Shown here: positions 40,024 through 49,078 of the stretch, piece by piece
Layout of the letters: each line of letters opens with the position of its first letter
Position numbering within the stretch: the stretch's first letter is position 1
From: Fidelibacterota bacterium
Lineage (GTDB): Bacteria; Pseudomonadota; Alphaproteobacteria; Rhodospirillales; Rhodospirillaceae
Direction of reading: 5' to 3'
Assembly (NCBI GenBank): GCA_947472795.1
Contig: CANJBL010000003.1
Coordinates: 124,001 to 188,000, forward strand
DNA length: 64,000 nt
Notes under the pieces: generated by a model
Databases searched by the model: none
Seen by the model: the letters and a program-made list of their open reading frames with translations, nothing else
What the model was told of the DNA's origin: nothing
Made by a program: the position numbers and the translations under genes

Positions 40024-40329
40024 TTGAGATTCATCAACAGCGTCATTGCCGTCGTCGTGGCGGTGCTGATCATCCTGTTCGCCGTCTCCAACCGCCAGGC
40101 TGTGGTGGTTGAGATCTGGCCGCTGCCCTATCAACTCTCGTTGTCGCTTTACGCCGTCATCCTGCTGGCGGGTGTTGTCGGGTTTTTCGTTGGCATTGTG
40201 GCGCAATGGCTCATGGGTCATGAGAAGCGCCGTGAACTAAAGCGATTGCGCCGCCAGGTGGGCGACCTTGAAGAAAGTCTGGCCCGGCACCAAATGCTGA
40301 CTGGCAATGCGCGCGGTGACGCGCGATAA
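40024..40329 (+). CDS. lapA: LapA-domain (DUF1049) membrane protein
   Basis: A 101-aa inner-membrane protein with two TM helices (residues 4-22, containing SNRQ just after, and about 42-63) and a cytoplasmic basic coiled-coil-like tail (KRRELKRLRRQVGDLEESL). In E. coli LapA works with LapB to regulate LpxC and thus LPS synthesis; no lapB is seen here. The start is a TTG at 40024 (MRFINSV fits the family N-terminus), with a weak ribosome binding site. It lies between ihfB and pyrF. Confidence 0.85.
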   Translation: MRFINSVIAVVVAVLIILFAVSNRQAVVVEIWPLPYQLSLSLYAVILLAGVVGFFVGIVAQWLMGHEKRRELKRLRRQVGDLEESLARHQMLTGNARGDAR

Positions 40330-40378
40330 CGCCGCGCTTGCCGCTCAGAACGTTACGTCCTTCGCTGAAAGTGTGGTC

Positions 40379-41137
40379 ATGGCCCAAAGCTCCACTTTGC
40401 TCAAAAACCCGGTGTTCTGCGCGGTCGATACGCCCGATGTCGGCAAGGCGACCGCGCTTGCCGCGAAGCTGGCCGACACTGTCGGTGGCTTGAAGCTCGG
40501 CCTCGAGTTCTTCAGTGCCAACGGCCCCAAGGGCGTGCAGCAGGTGCAAAAAGCTTCGGACCTGCCGCTGTTCCTCGATCTGAAATTCCACGATATCCCC
40601 AATACTGTTGCGGGCGCGGTGCGCTCTGCAGCAGCAGCGGTGAAACCCTTCTGCATGACGCTGATGGCGGCCGGCGGGCGCGCCATGATGGAAGCTGCCG
40701 CCAAGGCCGCCACCGATGTGGCGCACGAACTTATTGTGCCGCGCCCTTTGCTGCTGGCGGTGACGGTGCTCACCAGCTTCGACGGCGACGACCTGCTGGA
40801 AACCGGCGTCTCCGGCACAGTGCCGGATCAGGTTCGCCGCCTTGCCGAACTCGCCAAACTTTCCGGCATCGACGGTGTGGTGTGCAGTCCGCTGGAAGCG
40901 GAAATGCTGCGCCGTGATCTGGGTCCCGGATTTAAATTGGTCACGCCCGGCGTGCGTCCGGCATGGGCGGCAGCAAATGACCAGAAGCGCATCATGACGC
41001 CGCTGGAAGCCATGACGGCCGGCGCTGACTATCTCGTCATCGGCCGGCCCATCTCGGGTGCCGACGATCCGGGAGCAGCGTCAGCGCGCATTGCGCTGGA
41101 GCTGGTTCCGGTCACATCAAGCACGACGCCCGCATGA
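40379..41137 (+). CDS. pyrF: Orotidine 5'-phosphate decarboxylase
   Basis: The last UMP biosynthesis step. The TIM-barrel protein has the catalytic charge array in LFLDLKFHDIPNT (Asp, Lys, Asp), the N-terminal FCAVDTPDVGKA substrate-binding stretch, TVLTSFDGDDL and VTPGVRP with the phosphate-binding C-terminal GRPISGADDP. I chose the ATG at 40379 (GAAAG upstream); an earlier in-frame start at 40307 would overlap lapA by 23 bases. It overlaps trpF by 4 bases. Confidence 0.96.
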   Translation: MAQSSTLLKNPVFCAVDTPDVGKATALAAKLADTVGGLKLGLEFFSANGPKGVQQVQKASDLPLFLDLKFHDIPNTVAGAVRSAAAAVKPFCMTLMAAGGRAMMEAAAKAATDVAHELIVPRPLLLAVTVLTSFDGDDLLETGVSGTVPDQVRRLAELAKLSGIDGVVCSPLEAEMLRRDLGPGFKLVTPGVRPAWAAANDQKRIMTPLEAMTAGADYLVIGRPISGADDPGAASARIALELVPVTSSTTPA

Positions 41138-41787
41138 GCGTTGCCGTTAAAATCTGTGGCCTTATCGACACGCGCGGCCTGACCGCAGCGGAGGATGCTG
41201 GAGCCACGTTCATCGGTCTCAACTTCTTTCGGCGCAGTCCGCGTTATGTGACGCTGGAAAAAGCGGCGGAACTTGCAGCGCAAGCAAAGCGCGGCGTGAA
41301 AGTGGTGGGGCTTTTCGTCAATCCCACCGACGCCGAGTTGATGACCACGCTGGAGCATGTGCGTCTCGACATCATCCAGCTTCACGGCGGCGAGACGCCC
41401 GAGCGCGTGGACGCGGTGCGCGCGCTGACGGGCTTGCCGGTGATGAAAGCCATCGGCATCTCCACGGCCCGCGACGTCATCGGCGCGCAGGCTTACGAAG
41501 GTCATGCCGATTGGCTGTTGTTCGATGCCAAGCCGCCGAAGAGTGCTGATCGGCCTGGCGGCAATGCGGTGGCGTTCGATTGGACACTGCTGAAGGCCTA
41601 CACCGGTAAGACGCCATGGTTGCTCGCGGGCGGGCTTGTGCGCACGAACGTCGGCGCCGCCATCAAGGCGTCGGGCGCCAAGGGCGTGGATGTGTCCTCG
41701 GGTGTCGAGACCCGGCCAGGAGTCAAAAGCCCGGCGCGCATCCGTGCCTTCGTTAAAGCGGCGCACGCGGCGCGCGTTAAAGCATAA
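41134..41787 (+). CDS. trpF: Phosphoribosylanthranilate isomerase
   Basis: The tryptophan pathway Amadori rearrangement. The 217-aa TIM barrel begins VKICGLIDTRGL with the catalytic Cys, then FIGLNFFRRSPRYVT, VVGLFVNPTD, DIIQLHGGETPE, LLFDAKPPKS with the catalytic Asp, PWLLAGGL and GVDVSSGVETRPGVKS. Its start overlaps pyrF (ATGA). It precedes trpB by about 100 bases; that gap has a short A/T-rich stretch but no clear attenuator. Confidence 0.97.
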   Translation: MSVAVKICGLIDTRGLTAAEDAGATFIGLNFFRRSPRYVTLEKAAELAAQAKRGVKVVGLFVNPTDAELMTTLEHVRLDIIQLHGGETPERVDAVRALTGLPVMKAIGISTARDVIGAQAYEGHADWLLFDAKPPKSADRPGGNAVAFDWTLLKAYTGKTPWLLAGGLVRTNVGAAIKASGAKGVDVSSGVETRPGVKSPARIRAFVKAAHAARVKA

Positions 41788-41891
41788 ACTGCTGAAAATG
41801 TTGTATATTTCTAGGCAGCCCGCCTTCTAATTTCCGGTGCAGGCCGAAGACTGCTGGGTTATAAGACGCCACCTTTGCGAGGAGCGGAATC

Positions 41892-43106
41892 TTGGCGGAA
41901 GCGTTGAACACATATCGTGGCGGGGCGGACGAGAATGGGCACTTCGGCCTGTTCGGCGGACGCTATGTCGCCGAGACGCTGATGCCTCTGATCCTCGATC
42001 TCGAGAAGGCTTACGACGCGGCGAAGAATGACCCCGCATTTCATGCTCAGCTCACCGACTTGCATACACATTACGCTGGCCGTCCAAGCCCGCTCTATTT
42101 CGCCGAGCGCCTGACGGCGCATCTGGGCGGCGCCAAGATCTATCTGAAGCGCGAAGAGCTGAACCACACCGGCTCGCACAAGATCAACAACTGCCTGGGC
42201 CAGATCCTCGTGGCCATGCGCATGGGCAAGACGCGCATCATCGCAGAGACCGGCGCCGGATCTCACGGCGTTGCGACAGCGACGGTGTGCGCGCGCTTCG
42301 GTCTGAAATGCGTGGTCTATATGGGCGCGAAGGATATGGAGCGCCAAAAGCCCAACGTGTTTCGCATGCAGCTTCTCGGGGCGGAAGTGCGGCCCGTGGA
42401 GAAGGGTGCTGCCACGCTGAAGGATGCGCTGAATGAAGCCTTGCGCGATTGGGTGGCCAACGTCAACGACACCTACTACCTGATTGGCACCTGCGCCGGT
42501 CCGCATCCCTATCCCACCATGGTGCGCGATTTCCAATGCATCATCGGCGACGAAGTGCGCACGCAATTACAGGCAGCCGAGGGGCGTCTGCCGGATTCAG
42601 TAGTGGCGGCCGTCGGCGGCGGCTCCAACGCCATCGGCATTTTCCATCCTTTCCTCGACGATCCGACGGTGAAGATTTACGGCGTCGAAGCGGAAGGTCA
42701 TGGCGCCAACAGCGGTGCCCATGCCATGTCCATCGGCGGCGGCAGCCCCGGCGTGTTGCACGGCAACCGCACCTATCTGCTGCAAGACGAGAATGGCCAG
42801 ATCAAGGACGCACATTCGATCTCCGCCGGTCTCGATTATCCCGGCATCGGCCCCGAGCACGCCTGGCTGCACTTTCAGGGCCGCGTTCAATATGTATCTG
42901 CCACCGATAAGGAAGCCCTGGCGGCATTCCAGCTGTGCTCCAAGCTCGAAGGCATTCTTCCGGCGCTTGAGTCCGCGCATGCCATGGCCTACGTCGAGAA
43001 ACTCGCGCCCACTTTGCCCGCAGACCATATTATCGTCGCCAATCTTTCCGGGCGCGGCGACAAGGACGTGTTCACCGTGGCGGACGCGCTGGGTGCAAAA
43101 CTATGA
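41892..43106 (+). CDS. trpB: Tryptophan synthase beta subunit
   Basis: Condenses indole, channelled from TrpA, with serine. The 404-aa PLP enzyme has Lys97 in [22 protein letters not shown], the phosphate loop GGGSNAIG, and the C-terminal LSGRGDKDV. Its start is TTG at 41892, preceded by AGGAG. It overlaps trpA by 4 bases, ensuring equal production of the two subunits. Confidence 0.98.
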   Translation: MAEALNTYRGGADENGHFGLFGGRYVAETLMPLILDLEKAYDAAKNDPAFHAQLTDLHTHYAGRPSPLYFAERLTAHLGGAKIYLKREELNHTGSHKINNCLGQILVAMRMGKTRIIAETGAGSHGVATATVCARFGLKCVVYMGAKDMERQKPNVFRMQLLGAEVRPVEKGAATLKDALNEALRDWVANVNDTYYLIGTCAGPHPYPTMVRDFQCIIGDEVRTQLQAAEGRLPDSVVAAVGGGSNAIGIFHPFLDDPTVKIYGVEAEGHGANSGAHAMSIGGGSPGVLHGNRTYLLQDENGQIKDAHSISAGLDYPGIGPEHAWLHFQGRVQYVSATDKEALAAFQLCSKLEGILPALESAHAMAYVEKLAPTLPADHIIVANLSGRGDKDVFTVADALGAKL

Positions 43107-43978
43107 ACCCAGCCAAGACAGGCGCAAAAATGGGCGCTACGATCGACACCAGCGGCAACCGTATCGCCGCGCGTTTCGCGCACTTGAAGAAGCACAAGCG
43201 CGCGGGTCTCGTCACTTTCATCATGGCCAATGATCCGACGCCGGGTACTTTCATGGATATCCTGGAAGGTCTGCCGTCGGTCGGTGCGGATATTATCGAG
43301 ATCGGCGTGCCGTTCTCAGACCCCATGGCCGATGGCCCCTCCATCCAGGCCGCCGGCCAGCGCGCGCTGAAGCACAACACATCTTTGCGGGACGTGCTCG
43401 CAGCCGTCACAGCATTCCGCCGCAACGAAATCGACACGCCCATCATCCTCATGGGCTACTACAACCCCATCTACCGTTACGGCGCGCAGGAGTTCGCGCA
43501 GGACGCCGCCGCCGCCGGTGTCGATGGCGTGATCGTGGTGGACCTGCCGCCGGAAGAGTCGGAAGAGCTGCACGTTCATTTGCGCGCGAACGACATCCAC
43601 ATGATCTTCCTCACCGCGCCCACATCCAGTGATGCAAGGCTGCCCGACATCCTGCGCAGAGCGTCGGGCTTCATCTATCACGTGGCCATTACCGGTATCA
43701 CTGGAACCGCATCGGCCAGCGAAGAGGTGGTGAAGGCCGCGACCGCGCGTTTGCGCCGCCACACCGATCTTCCGCTCGCCGTGGGTTTTGGCATCAAGAC
43801 CCCAGAGCAAGCCAAGGCCATCGCCGCCCATTGCGATGCCGCGGTGGTCGGTTCGGCGATTGTCGACGTTATCGGCAAGGGCGTGAATGTTGAGGGTAAG
43901 ATCGATCCCGGCCTCACCACCAAAGTGCTCGAATTTGTCAAATCTCTTGCCGTCGGCGTGCACGGCACCTGGCCGTGA
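43103..43978 (+). CDS. trpA: Tryptophan synthase alpha subunit
   Basis: Cleaves indole-3-glycerol phosphate to indole. The 291-aa TIM barrel has [14 protein letters not shown] with the catalytic Glu and, later, the catalytic Asp region [14 protein letters not shown], then [12 protein letters not shown] and [10 protein letters not shown]. The start overlaps trpB (ATGA); an in-frame ATG nine codons later (MGATIDT) is closer to the usual family N-terminus. It is followed by accD after 31 bases. Confidence 0.97.
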   Translation: MNPAKTGAKMGATIDTSGNRIAARFAHLKKHKRAGLVTFIMANDPTPGTFMDILEGLPSVGADIIEIGVPFSDPMADGPSIQAAGQRALKHNTSLRDVLAAVTAFRRNEIDTPIILMGYYNPIYRYGAQEFAQDAAAAGVDGVIVVDLPPEESEELHVHLRANDIHMIFLTAPTSSDARLPDILRRASGFIYHVAITGITGTASASEEVVKAATARLRRHTDLPLAVGFGIKTPEQAKAIAAHCDAAVVGSAIVDVIGKGVNVEGKIDPGLTTKVLEFVKSLAVGVHGTWP

Positions 43979-44009
43979 CGTAGCATGGCCTTTCTGATAA
44001 GATAATCCC

Positions 44010-45005
44010 ATGAACTGGCTGACCAATTTCGTCCGTCCCAAAATCCAGAAGCTGCGCACCAAGCCGCCGAAGGAAGTGCCGGACAACCTGTGGCTCAAAT
44101 GCCCCAAGTGCAACGAGATGGTGTTCCATCGCGAGCTGGAGAAGAATTTAAGGGTCTGCACGCACTGCGGCTATCACATGCGCATGCCCGTGCGCGACCG
44201 CCTGAAGATGCTTTTCGACGAAGGCCAATGGACCGAGGTTGATCAGCATGCCGTGGTCGTGGATCCGCTGAAGTTCCGCGATCGCAAGCGGTATACTGAT
44301 CGTTTGAAAGAAGCGCAGACCAAGACCGAATTACAGGACGCAGTGCTGGTCGCGCACGGCACCATGGGCGGTCTCGGTGTCGTCATTGCCGCGTTTGAAT
44401 TCGACTTCATGGGTGGCTCCATGGGCGCTGCCGTGGGCGAAGCCATCATCTCGGCGGCCGACGTGGCGATTGCGAAAGGTGTGCCGCTGATCGTCATCCC
44501 ATCCTCGGGTGGCGCGCGCATGCAGGAAGGCATCCTCTCGCTGATGCAGTTACCGCGTACCACCGTTGCCGTGGAACGCGTGAAGGAAAAGGGTTTGCCC
44601 TATATCACCGTGCTCACGGACCCGACCACCGGCGGGATCACAGCTTCTTTCGCCATGCTGGGTGACATAGCCGTGGCCGAACCCGGCGCCATCATCGGCT
44701 TTGCTGGCGCGCGCGTCATCGAGCAAACCATCCGCGAGAAACTGCCCGAAGGCTTCCAGCGCTCGGAATACCTGATGCAGCACGGTATGGTCGATATGGT
44801 GATCCCGCGCCCTGAATTACGCGCAAAGTTGATCCAGCTTCTGGGTCTGGTGCTGAACGCCAATCCCACAGCTGATGGCACCAACGTCGAATCCGCCGCG
44901 CTCCGGCGCAAGGCCCGCGATCTTGAGACCGGCAGGCGCATGACCCCACCCGATCCCACGGTCCCCGATATGGATTACGATACGGACAATACGCCGGCGA
45001 CCTAG
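44010..45005 (+). CDS. accD: Acetyl-CoA carboxylase carboxyltransferase beta subunit
   Basis: Together with AccA it transfers carboxylate from biotin to acetyl-CoA, the committed fatty acid synthesis step. The 331-aa protein has the N-terminal zinc ribbon (CPKCNEM and CTHCGYH) at about residues 31-53 and the crotonase-like core with FEFDFMGGSMGAAVGE, PSSGGARMQEG and LTDPTTGGITASFA. The C-terminal 50 residues are extra, polar and Pro/Asp-rich. It follows trpA as in most alphaproteobacteria; an XRE/DUF2975 pair separates it from folC, which normally comes next. Confidence 0.97.
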   Translation: MNWLTNFVRPKIQKLRTKPPKEVPDNLWLKCPKCNEMVFHRELEKNLRVCTHCGYHMRMPVRDRLKMLFDEGQWTEVDQHAVVVDPLKFRDRKRYTDRLKEAQTKTELQDAVLVAHGTMGGLGVVIAAFEFDFMGGSMGAAVGEAIISAADVAIAKGVPLIVIPSSGGARMQEGILSLMQLPRTTVAVERVKEKGLPYITVLTDPTTGGITASFAMLGDIAVAEPGAIIGFAGARVIEQTIREKLPEGFQRSEYLMQHGMVDMVIPRPELRAKLIQLLGLVLNANPTADGTNVESAALRRKARDLETGRRMTPPDPTVPDMDYDTDNTPAT

Positions 45006-45022
45006 GCCAGTAAGGGCCAGCG

Positions 45023-45253
45023 TCACGTCGCCTCGTCTGTGGGCGGTTCCTGCGTCGGGCGATATTCGAGGATGTCTCCTGGTTGGCACTCAAGAATAGC
45101 GCAGATCTTCTCGAGGGTATCGAAGCGCACGCCCTTGACCTTGTTTGATTTGAGCAACGAGAGATTGGCTTCGGTGATGCCGATCAGCTCCGAAAGTTCT
45201 TTCGAGCGCATCTTGCGCTTGGCCAGCATCACATCGAGGTTGACGATAATCAT
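45023..45253 (-). CDS. XRE/Cro-family regulator (YozG-like)
   Basis: A 76-aa protein that is almost only a helix-turn-helix: MLAKRKMRSKELSELIGITEANLSLLKSN, then GVRFDTLEKICAILECQPGDILEY. This short type is regularly paired with a DUF2975 membrane protein, whose gene overlaps its start here by one base. It would bind DNA near its own promoter; three A/T-rich repeats lie upstream of the pair. The C-terminal 12 residues are polar. Confidence 0.9.
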   Translation of the reverse strand: MIIVNLDVMLAKRKMRSKELSELIGITEANLSLLKSNKVKGVRFDTLEKICAILECQPGDILEYRPTQEPPTDEAT

Positions 45254-45846
45254 CAGACGATCCCCGCGTTCTCGTCGGAGATGCGCCGTCCTTCACCCAT
45301 GACATAGGCCGCTACATAAGTGATGGCGCCGTAGAACAGGGGTTCGAACTGGATGTCGAAATCGAACTCAGGCACGGCAAACACCTGAAAGAGCGCAGCT
45401 TGGGCAAGCAGGGATGCGACCACCGAAGCCACCAACCATGTGCCGATCATGCGAATGTGGCCAATGTTGCTGTCGGTAAAGACCTGGCCGTGTGCGAACT
45501 GCGCAAACAGAGTTTGTAAATAATAGAGGACAAAGAATACCGGAGTGATCTTGAACAAGAGCGCAACCACCAGGATCAGCCTTTTTCCCAAGGAGAGGTC
45601 CAGGGCCGTCGTGAGGCCGGCTTGAACGTCCGCGAGATTTGCTTTGGGAATTTTGTCGCTTGCGAGAATTTGCTGCAAATGGTCCGCCAGGACGCCGCGG
45701 ATACTGTCGAAGAAGAAGAGGAGGGCGATAATGCCCGCCACCGCGGCGACAGCGGTGGCCCACATGGCGACGGAAGAAACTATGGAGACCGCACGGCTCA
45801 CGCGCTGCGCCCGATCAAAGGACGGGGCTGAAGTCAGGGTTGTCAT
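45253..45846 (-). CDS. DUF2975 membrane protein paired with XRE regulator
   Basis: A 197-aa integral membrane protein with four TM helices at about residues 25-48, 90-115, 130-150 and 165-185. The ending YVMGEGRRISDENAGIV is family-like and precedes the one-base overlap with the regulator gene. DUF2975/XRE pairs occur across bacteria; their signal and role are not established. The pair points against accD and folC, as an insertion between two core genes would. Confidence 0.85.
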   Translation of the reverse strand: MTTLTSAPSFDRAQRVSRAVSIVSSVAMWATAVAAVAGIIALLFFFDSIRGVLADHLQQILASDKIPKANLADVQAGLTTALDLSLGKRLILVVALLFKITPVFFVLYYLQTLFAQFAHGQVFTDSNIGHIRMIGTWLVASVVASLLAQAALFQVFAVPEFDFDIQFEPLFYGAITYVAAYVMGEGRRISDENAGIV

Positions 45847-45883
45847 GGCGAACTCCGTTGAAGATCATTATTGAATAACATCT

Positions 45884-45930
45884 AATAATTATCGTTATAC
45901 AATAATTATTTCTGTTTTCACAATAATTTA
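45884..45930. repeat. Three A/T-rich direct repeats upstream of DUF2975/XRE
   Basis: AATAATTAT occurs at 45884-45892 and 45901-45909, and the variant AATAATTTA at 45922-45930. Spacings of 17 and 21 bases place them on similar helix faces. They are 40-85 bases upstream of the DUF2975 start and within a markedly A/T-rich patch, so they are good candidates for operators of the XRE protein and may include its promoter. Confidence 0.5.
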
Positions 45931-46061
45931 TTTCGACAGTGAGAAACCCAGTAAATTCAATGGAATAGGCGCGTTCTCTCGGCAACGCCCCTATAATCGC
46001 CACTTACTCATGACTTCGCCCAACCTCCGGATCTCCGGAACACCGGAGACGACACTGGCTT

Positions 46062-47369
46062 ATGTTGGAACACGCTGACATCCACGCTCAGGTAGATGCG
46101 ACGCTTGAGCGCCTGACGGGTCTCTATCCCAAGCTCATCGATCTTTCGCTGGGTCGCATGTACCGGCTTCTGGCCGATTTGGGCAACCCGCACGAGCGCC
46201 TGCCGCCCGTGATCCACGTCGCAGGCACAAACGGCAAGGGCTCTACCGTCGCCATGATGCGCGCCGTGCTGGAGGCTGCCGGCTACAAGGTGCACGTCTA
46301 TACCTCGCCGCACCTCGTGCGCTTCGCCGAGCGCATCCGGCTTGTGGGTGCCCTGATCGATGAAACACTGTTGCTTCAGTTGCTGGAGCATGTGGAAGCG
46401 GCGAACGCCGGCAAGCCCATTACCTTCTTCGAGGTGACGACAGCGGTGGCGTTCCTGGCCTTTGCGCAGATACCGGCGGATGTCGTGCTGCTGGAGACGG
46501 GATTGGGCGGGCGATTTGATGCAACCAATGTCATCGCGCATCCGGCGGTGACGGCACTGTCGTCCATTTCCATGGATCACATGCAATATCTCGGCGACAC
46601 GCTGGGGAAAATCGCCGGTGAGAAAGCGGCCATCATGAAGCGGAGCACGCCTTGCGTTTGCGTGACGCAGGAGATCGAGGCCGCGGCCGTGATTGAAGCC
46701 GCGGCGGCGGAGATCGGCGCGCCCTTGAAGCTACAGAACGAGGCGTGGCGCATCGCCGAGGATGGGCAGGGCCTGCTTTTCACCGGCGAGCGCAATATCT
46801 GGAAAGCATCGCTGCCGTCGCTGCCGGGTCGTCACCAGATCGGCAATGCGGGCCTCGCACTTGCGGCCCTGGATCAATCACCTTTCGCCATCCCATCCTT
46901 CGCCGTGCGCAGCGGATTGCGTTCCGTCGAGTGGCCGGCGCGGGCGCAACGCTTGAAAGAAGGGCCGCTTGTAAAAGCGCTGCCGCAAGGCTGGGAGTTG
47001 TGGCTCGACGGTGGGCACAACGCTGGAGGCGGCGCGGCCATCGCAACACTTGCTGCCGATGAATGGGCGGACAGACCGCTGCATCTTATCTGCGGCATGC
47101 TCACAACCAAAGTCGCGGCGGACTATCTGCGGCCTCTGGCTGCGCAAGCCGCGAGCCTGACCGCGGTGCCTATTCCAGGCAATCCCATGGGCTTCAGGCC
47201 AGAGGAACTTACAGTGGCGGCGCGGGAAGCAGGGTTTGCGGATGTGTCCGTGGCGGAAGATGCCGATGCGGCAATCCAGAAAATCGCGCAGAACGCGCAC
47301 GGCCGCGCACGCGCACTGATCTGCGGCTCGCTCTATCTTGCGGGCGAAATCCTGAAATTCAACCGCTAA
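46062..47369 (+). CDS. folC: Bifunctional dihydrofolate/folylpolyglutamate synthase
   Basis: Adds glutamate to dihydropteroate and to folates. The 435-aa Mur-ligase-family enzyme has the P-loop HVAGTNGKGST at residues 52-62, TSPHLVRFAERI, TFFEVTTAVAFLAF, LLETGLGGRFDATNV, the carbamylated Lys region GEKAAIMK and LDGGHNAGG. It normally follows accD directly; here 1 kb of XRE/DUF2975 genes intervenes. Its 3' end overlaps the convergent TSUP gene by 11 bases. Confidence 0.97.
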   Translation: MLEHADIHAQVDATLERLTGLYPKLIDLSLGRMYRLLADLGNPHERLPPVIHVAGTNGKGSTVAMMRAVLEAAGYKVHVYTSPHLVRFAERIRLVGALIDETLLLQLLEHVEAANAGKPITFFEVTTAVAFLAFAQIPADVVLLETGLGGRFDATNVIAHPAVTALSSISMDHMQYLGDTLGKIAGEKAAIMKRSTPCVCVTQEIEAAAVIEAAAAEIGAPLKLQNEAWRIAEDGQGLLFTGERNIWKASLPSLPGRHQIGNAGLALAALDQSPFAIPSFAVRSGLRSVEWPARAQRLKEGPLVKALPQGWELWLDGGHNAGGGAAIATLAADEWADRPLHLICGMLTTKVAADYLRPLAAQAASLTAVPIPGNPMGFRPEELTVAAREAGFADVSVAEDADAAIQKIAQNAHGRARALICGSLYLAGEILKFNR

Positions 47370-48105
47370 GCCGCACAAAGAAAGCCGTCGTGACGCCGAA
47401 GCTGATGGCGATCACCATCCAGCGCAGGTATTTCCCCGGAATCCTACGCGCCACGCGCGCGCCGATGTAGCCGCCCGTAATGGCTCCTAGGATCATCACA
47501 ATGGTCTCCGGCCATGACACTTTGTCGGCGATGATGAAGCACACAACAGCCGCCGTGTTCATGGTCACAACGACCAGCGCTTTGGCAGCATTCATTTCGT
47601 GGATATCGTTGTGTCCGAGAAGGCTCCACAGCGCCATGCTGACGATGCCGACCGCACCGCCGAAATAGCCTCCGTAAATCGAGACAATGAATTGCAGCAG
47701 GAGGAAAATGCGCGGGCCAATGTGGACGCGTTGCGCGAGAACCGGCGCGATTTTCGGTCCGAAGGCGAAAACCAGCGAGGCCGCCAGCAGAAGCCAGGGG
47801 ATCACAATGTCGAAGGCACGCTGCGATGTGGTGAGCAGAAGAAGCGCGCCTGTGGTGCCGCCCGCAAGGCACACGCCCAAAAGTGCGATGAGCGGCACAC
47901 CTTCGAAATTGCGGAAGTTCTTACGGTAAGCCCATGTACTGGCAAAGCCGCCGGAGTGAAGGCCCACCGTACTCGAAGCATTGGCTATGATGGACGGCAT
48001 GCCCGTGAAGACAAGTGCTGGAAACATCAGGAACGAGCCGCCGCCCGCCATGGCATTCATGACGCCGGCAATAAAAGCGACAATGCCTAGAAACAGGAGC
48101 GTCAA
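47359..48105 (-). CDS. TSUP (TauE/SafE) family permease, copy 2
   Basis: A 248-aa membrane protein with about seven helices and the two-repeat TSUP plan: FIAGVMNAMAGGGSFLMFPALV near the N-terminus and QFIVSIYGGYFGGAVGIV in the second half. Family members export sulfite, sulfoacetate or other organosulfur anions; the cargo cannot be told. It is clearly a paralogue of the next gene and overlaps its stop by 4 bases (ATGA), so the two arose by tandem duplication and may form a heterodimer. Confidence 0.9.
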   Translation of the reverse strand: MTLLFLGIVAFIAGVMNAMAGGGSFLMFPALVFTGMPSIIANASSTVGLHSGGFASTWAYRKNFRNFEGVPLIALLGVCLAGGTTGALLLLTTSQRAFDIVIPWLLLAASLVFAFGPKIAPVLAQRVHIGPRIFLLLQFIVSIYGGYFGGAVGIVSMALWSLLGHNDIHEMNAAKALVVVTMNTAAVVCFIIADKVSWPETIVMILGAITGGYIGARVARRIPGKYLRWMVIAISFGVTTAFFVRLSG

Positions 48106-48848
48106 AAGCTTCTCGCGAAGAAAACAATGGTCACAATCGTGCTGATGGCAATGATGCCCATGCGCACATGCTTGGGGTCCATGCCGCGCGCGATACGGGC
48201 GCCGAAGTAACCTCCGAGTACGGCCGTGGCCATGATCGTCAGCGTTTGCGGCCAGACGACTTTGTTGGCGCCGATGAACAGGATGAGCGTGACGCCATTG
48301 ATGAGGCCGGACATCAGCGACTTCATGGCGTTCATGGCGTTGAGATCGGTCAGGCCGAAAAGGCTATAAACGGCCAGCATGACAATTCCCATCGCTCCGC
48401 CGAAATAGCCGCCATAGATGCCGACGAAGAATTGCACCAGCAGCAGCGTGATCGGTCCGATGCGGAACATGGCGCGCAGTTTGGGTACGATATGCGGACC
48501 GAAGGCGAAGGTCAGCGTGGCGGCCAGCAGCAGCCACGGCACCAGGGCATCGAAGGTACGCTCCGGCGTGTAGAGCAGAAGTGCTGCGCCGATGACACCA
48601 CCGATGAGGCTCATGGCCATCATGGCTTTCAGCGACAGCCCTTCCACGGGTTGAAAGTCTTTGCGGTAGGCCCATGTGCTGGCGAAGCTTGCCGGAAAAA
48701 GCGCCACAGCATTGGAGGCATTGGCCACGATGGAGGGCACGCCTGCGAACACCAAGGTGGGGAAGGTCACGAAAGTCCCGCCACCGGCGACGGCGTTCAT
48801 GGTCCCGGCAAGGAAGCCCGCGGCGGCCAGCAGAACAAAAGAGAACAT
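48102..48848 (-). CDS. TSUP (TauE/SafE) family permease, copy 1
   Basis: First gene of the TSUP pair, also 248 aa. It has the same motifs: FLAGTMNAVAGGGTFVTFPTLVF and QFFVGIYGGYFGGAMGIV. Matching blocks include ANAS, FASTWAYRK, PWLLLAA and GGY(F/I)GARIAR, which show common descent with the second copy although many positions differ. The shared 230-base region up to the divergent MFS gene should hold promoters for both directions. Confidence 0.9.
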   Translation of the reverse strand: MFSFVLLAAAGFLAGTMNAVAGGGTFVTFPTLVFAGVPSIVANASNAVALFPASFASTWAYRKDFQPVEGLSLKAMMAMSLIGGVIGAALLLYTPERTFDALVPWLLLAATLTFAFGPHIVPKLRAMFRIGPITLLLVQFFVGIYGGYFGGAMGIVMLAVYSLFGLTDLNAMNAMKSLMSGLINGVTLILFIGANKVVWPQTLTIMATAVLGGYFGARIARGMDPKHVRMGIIAISTIVTIVFFARSF

Positions 48849-49078
48849 GCGAAATTCCGGGGCGGGGTCTAGGGTTGGACGACGGGGTGACCACAGCAGG
48901 AGCGCGGTTAAGGGTTCCCTTGCAGACCAAGGAGGTATAGCAGTGGAGGGGAGGAAAAACCAAATCCGTCAGGGGATATCTCGGGAGGGAGACCTGATTT
49001 GGAGGAGGGGAACCTCGGCGGCGCCACCGTGCGCCGGAGCCGCATTTTTCGTGACCGATGCCTGGTGAGGGGGATTTC

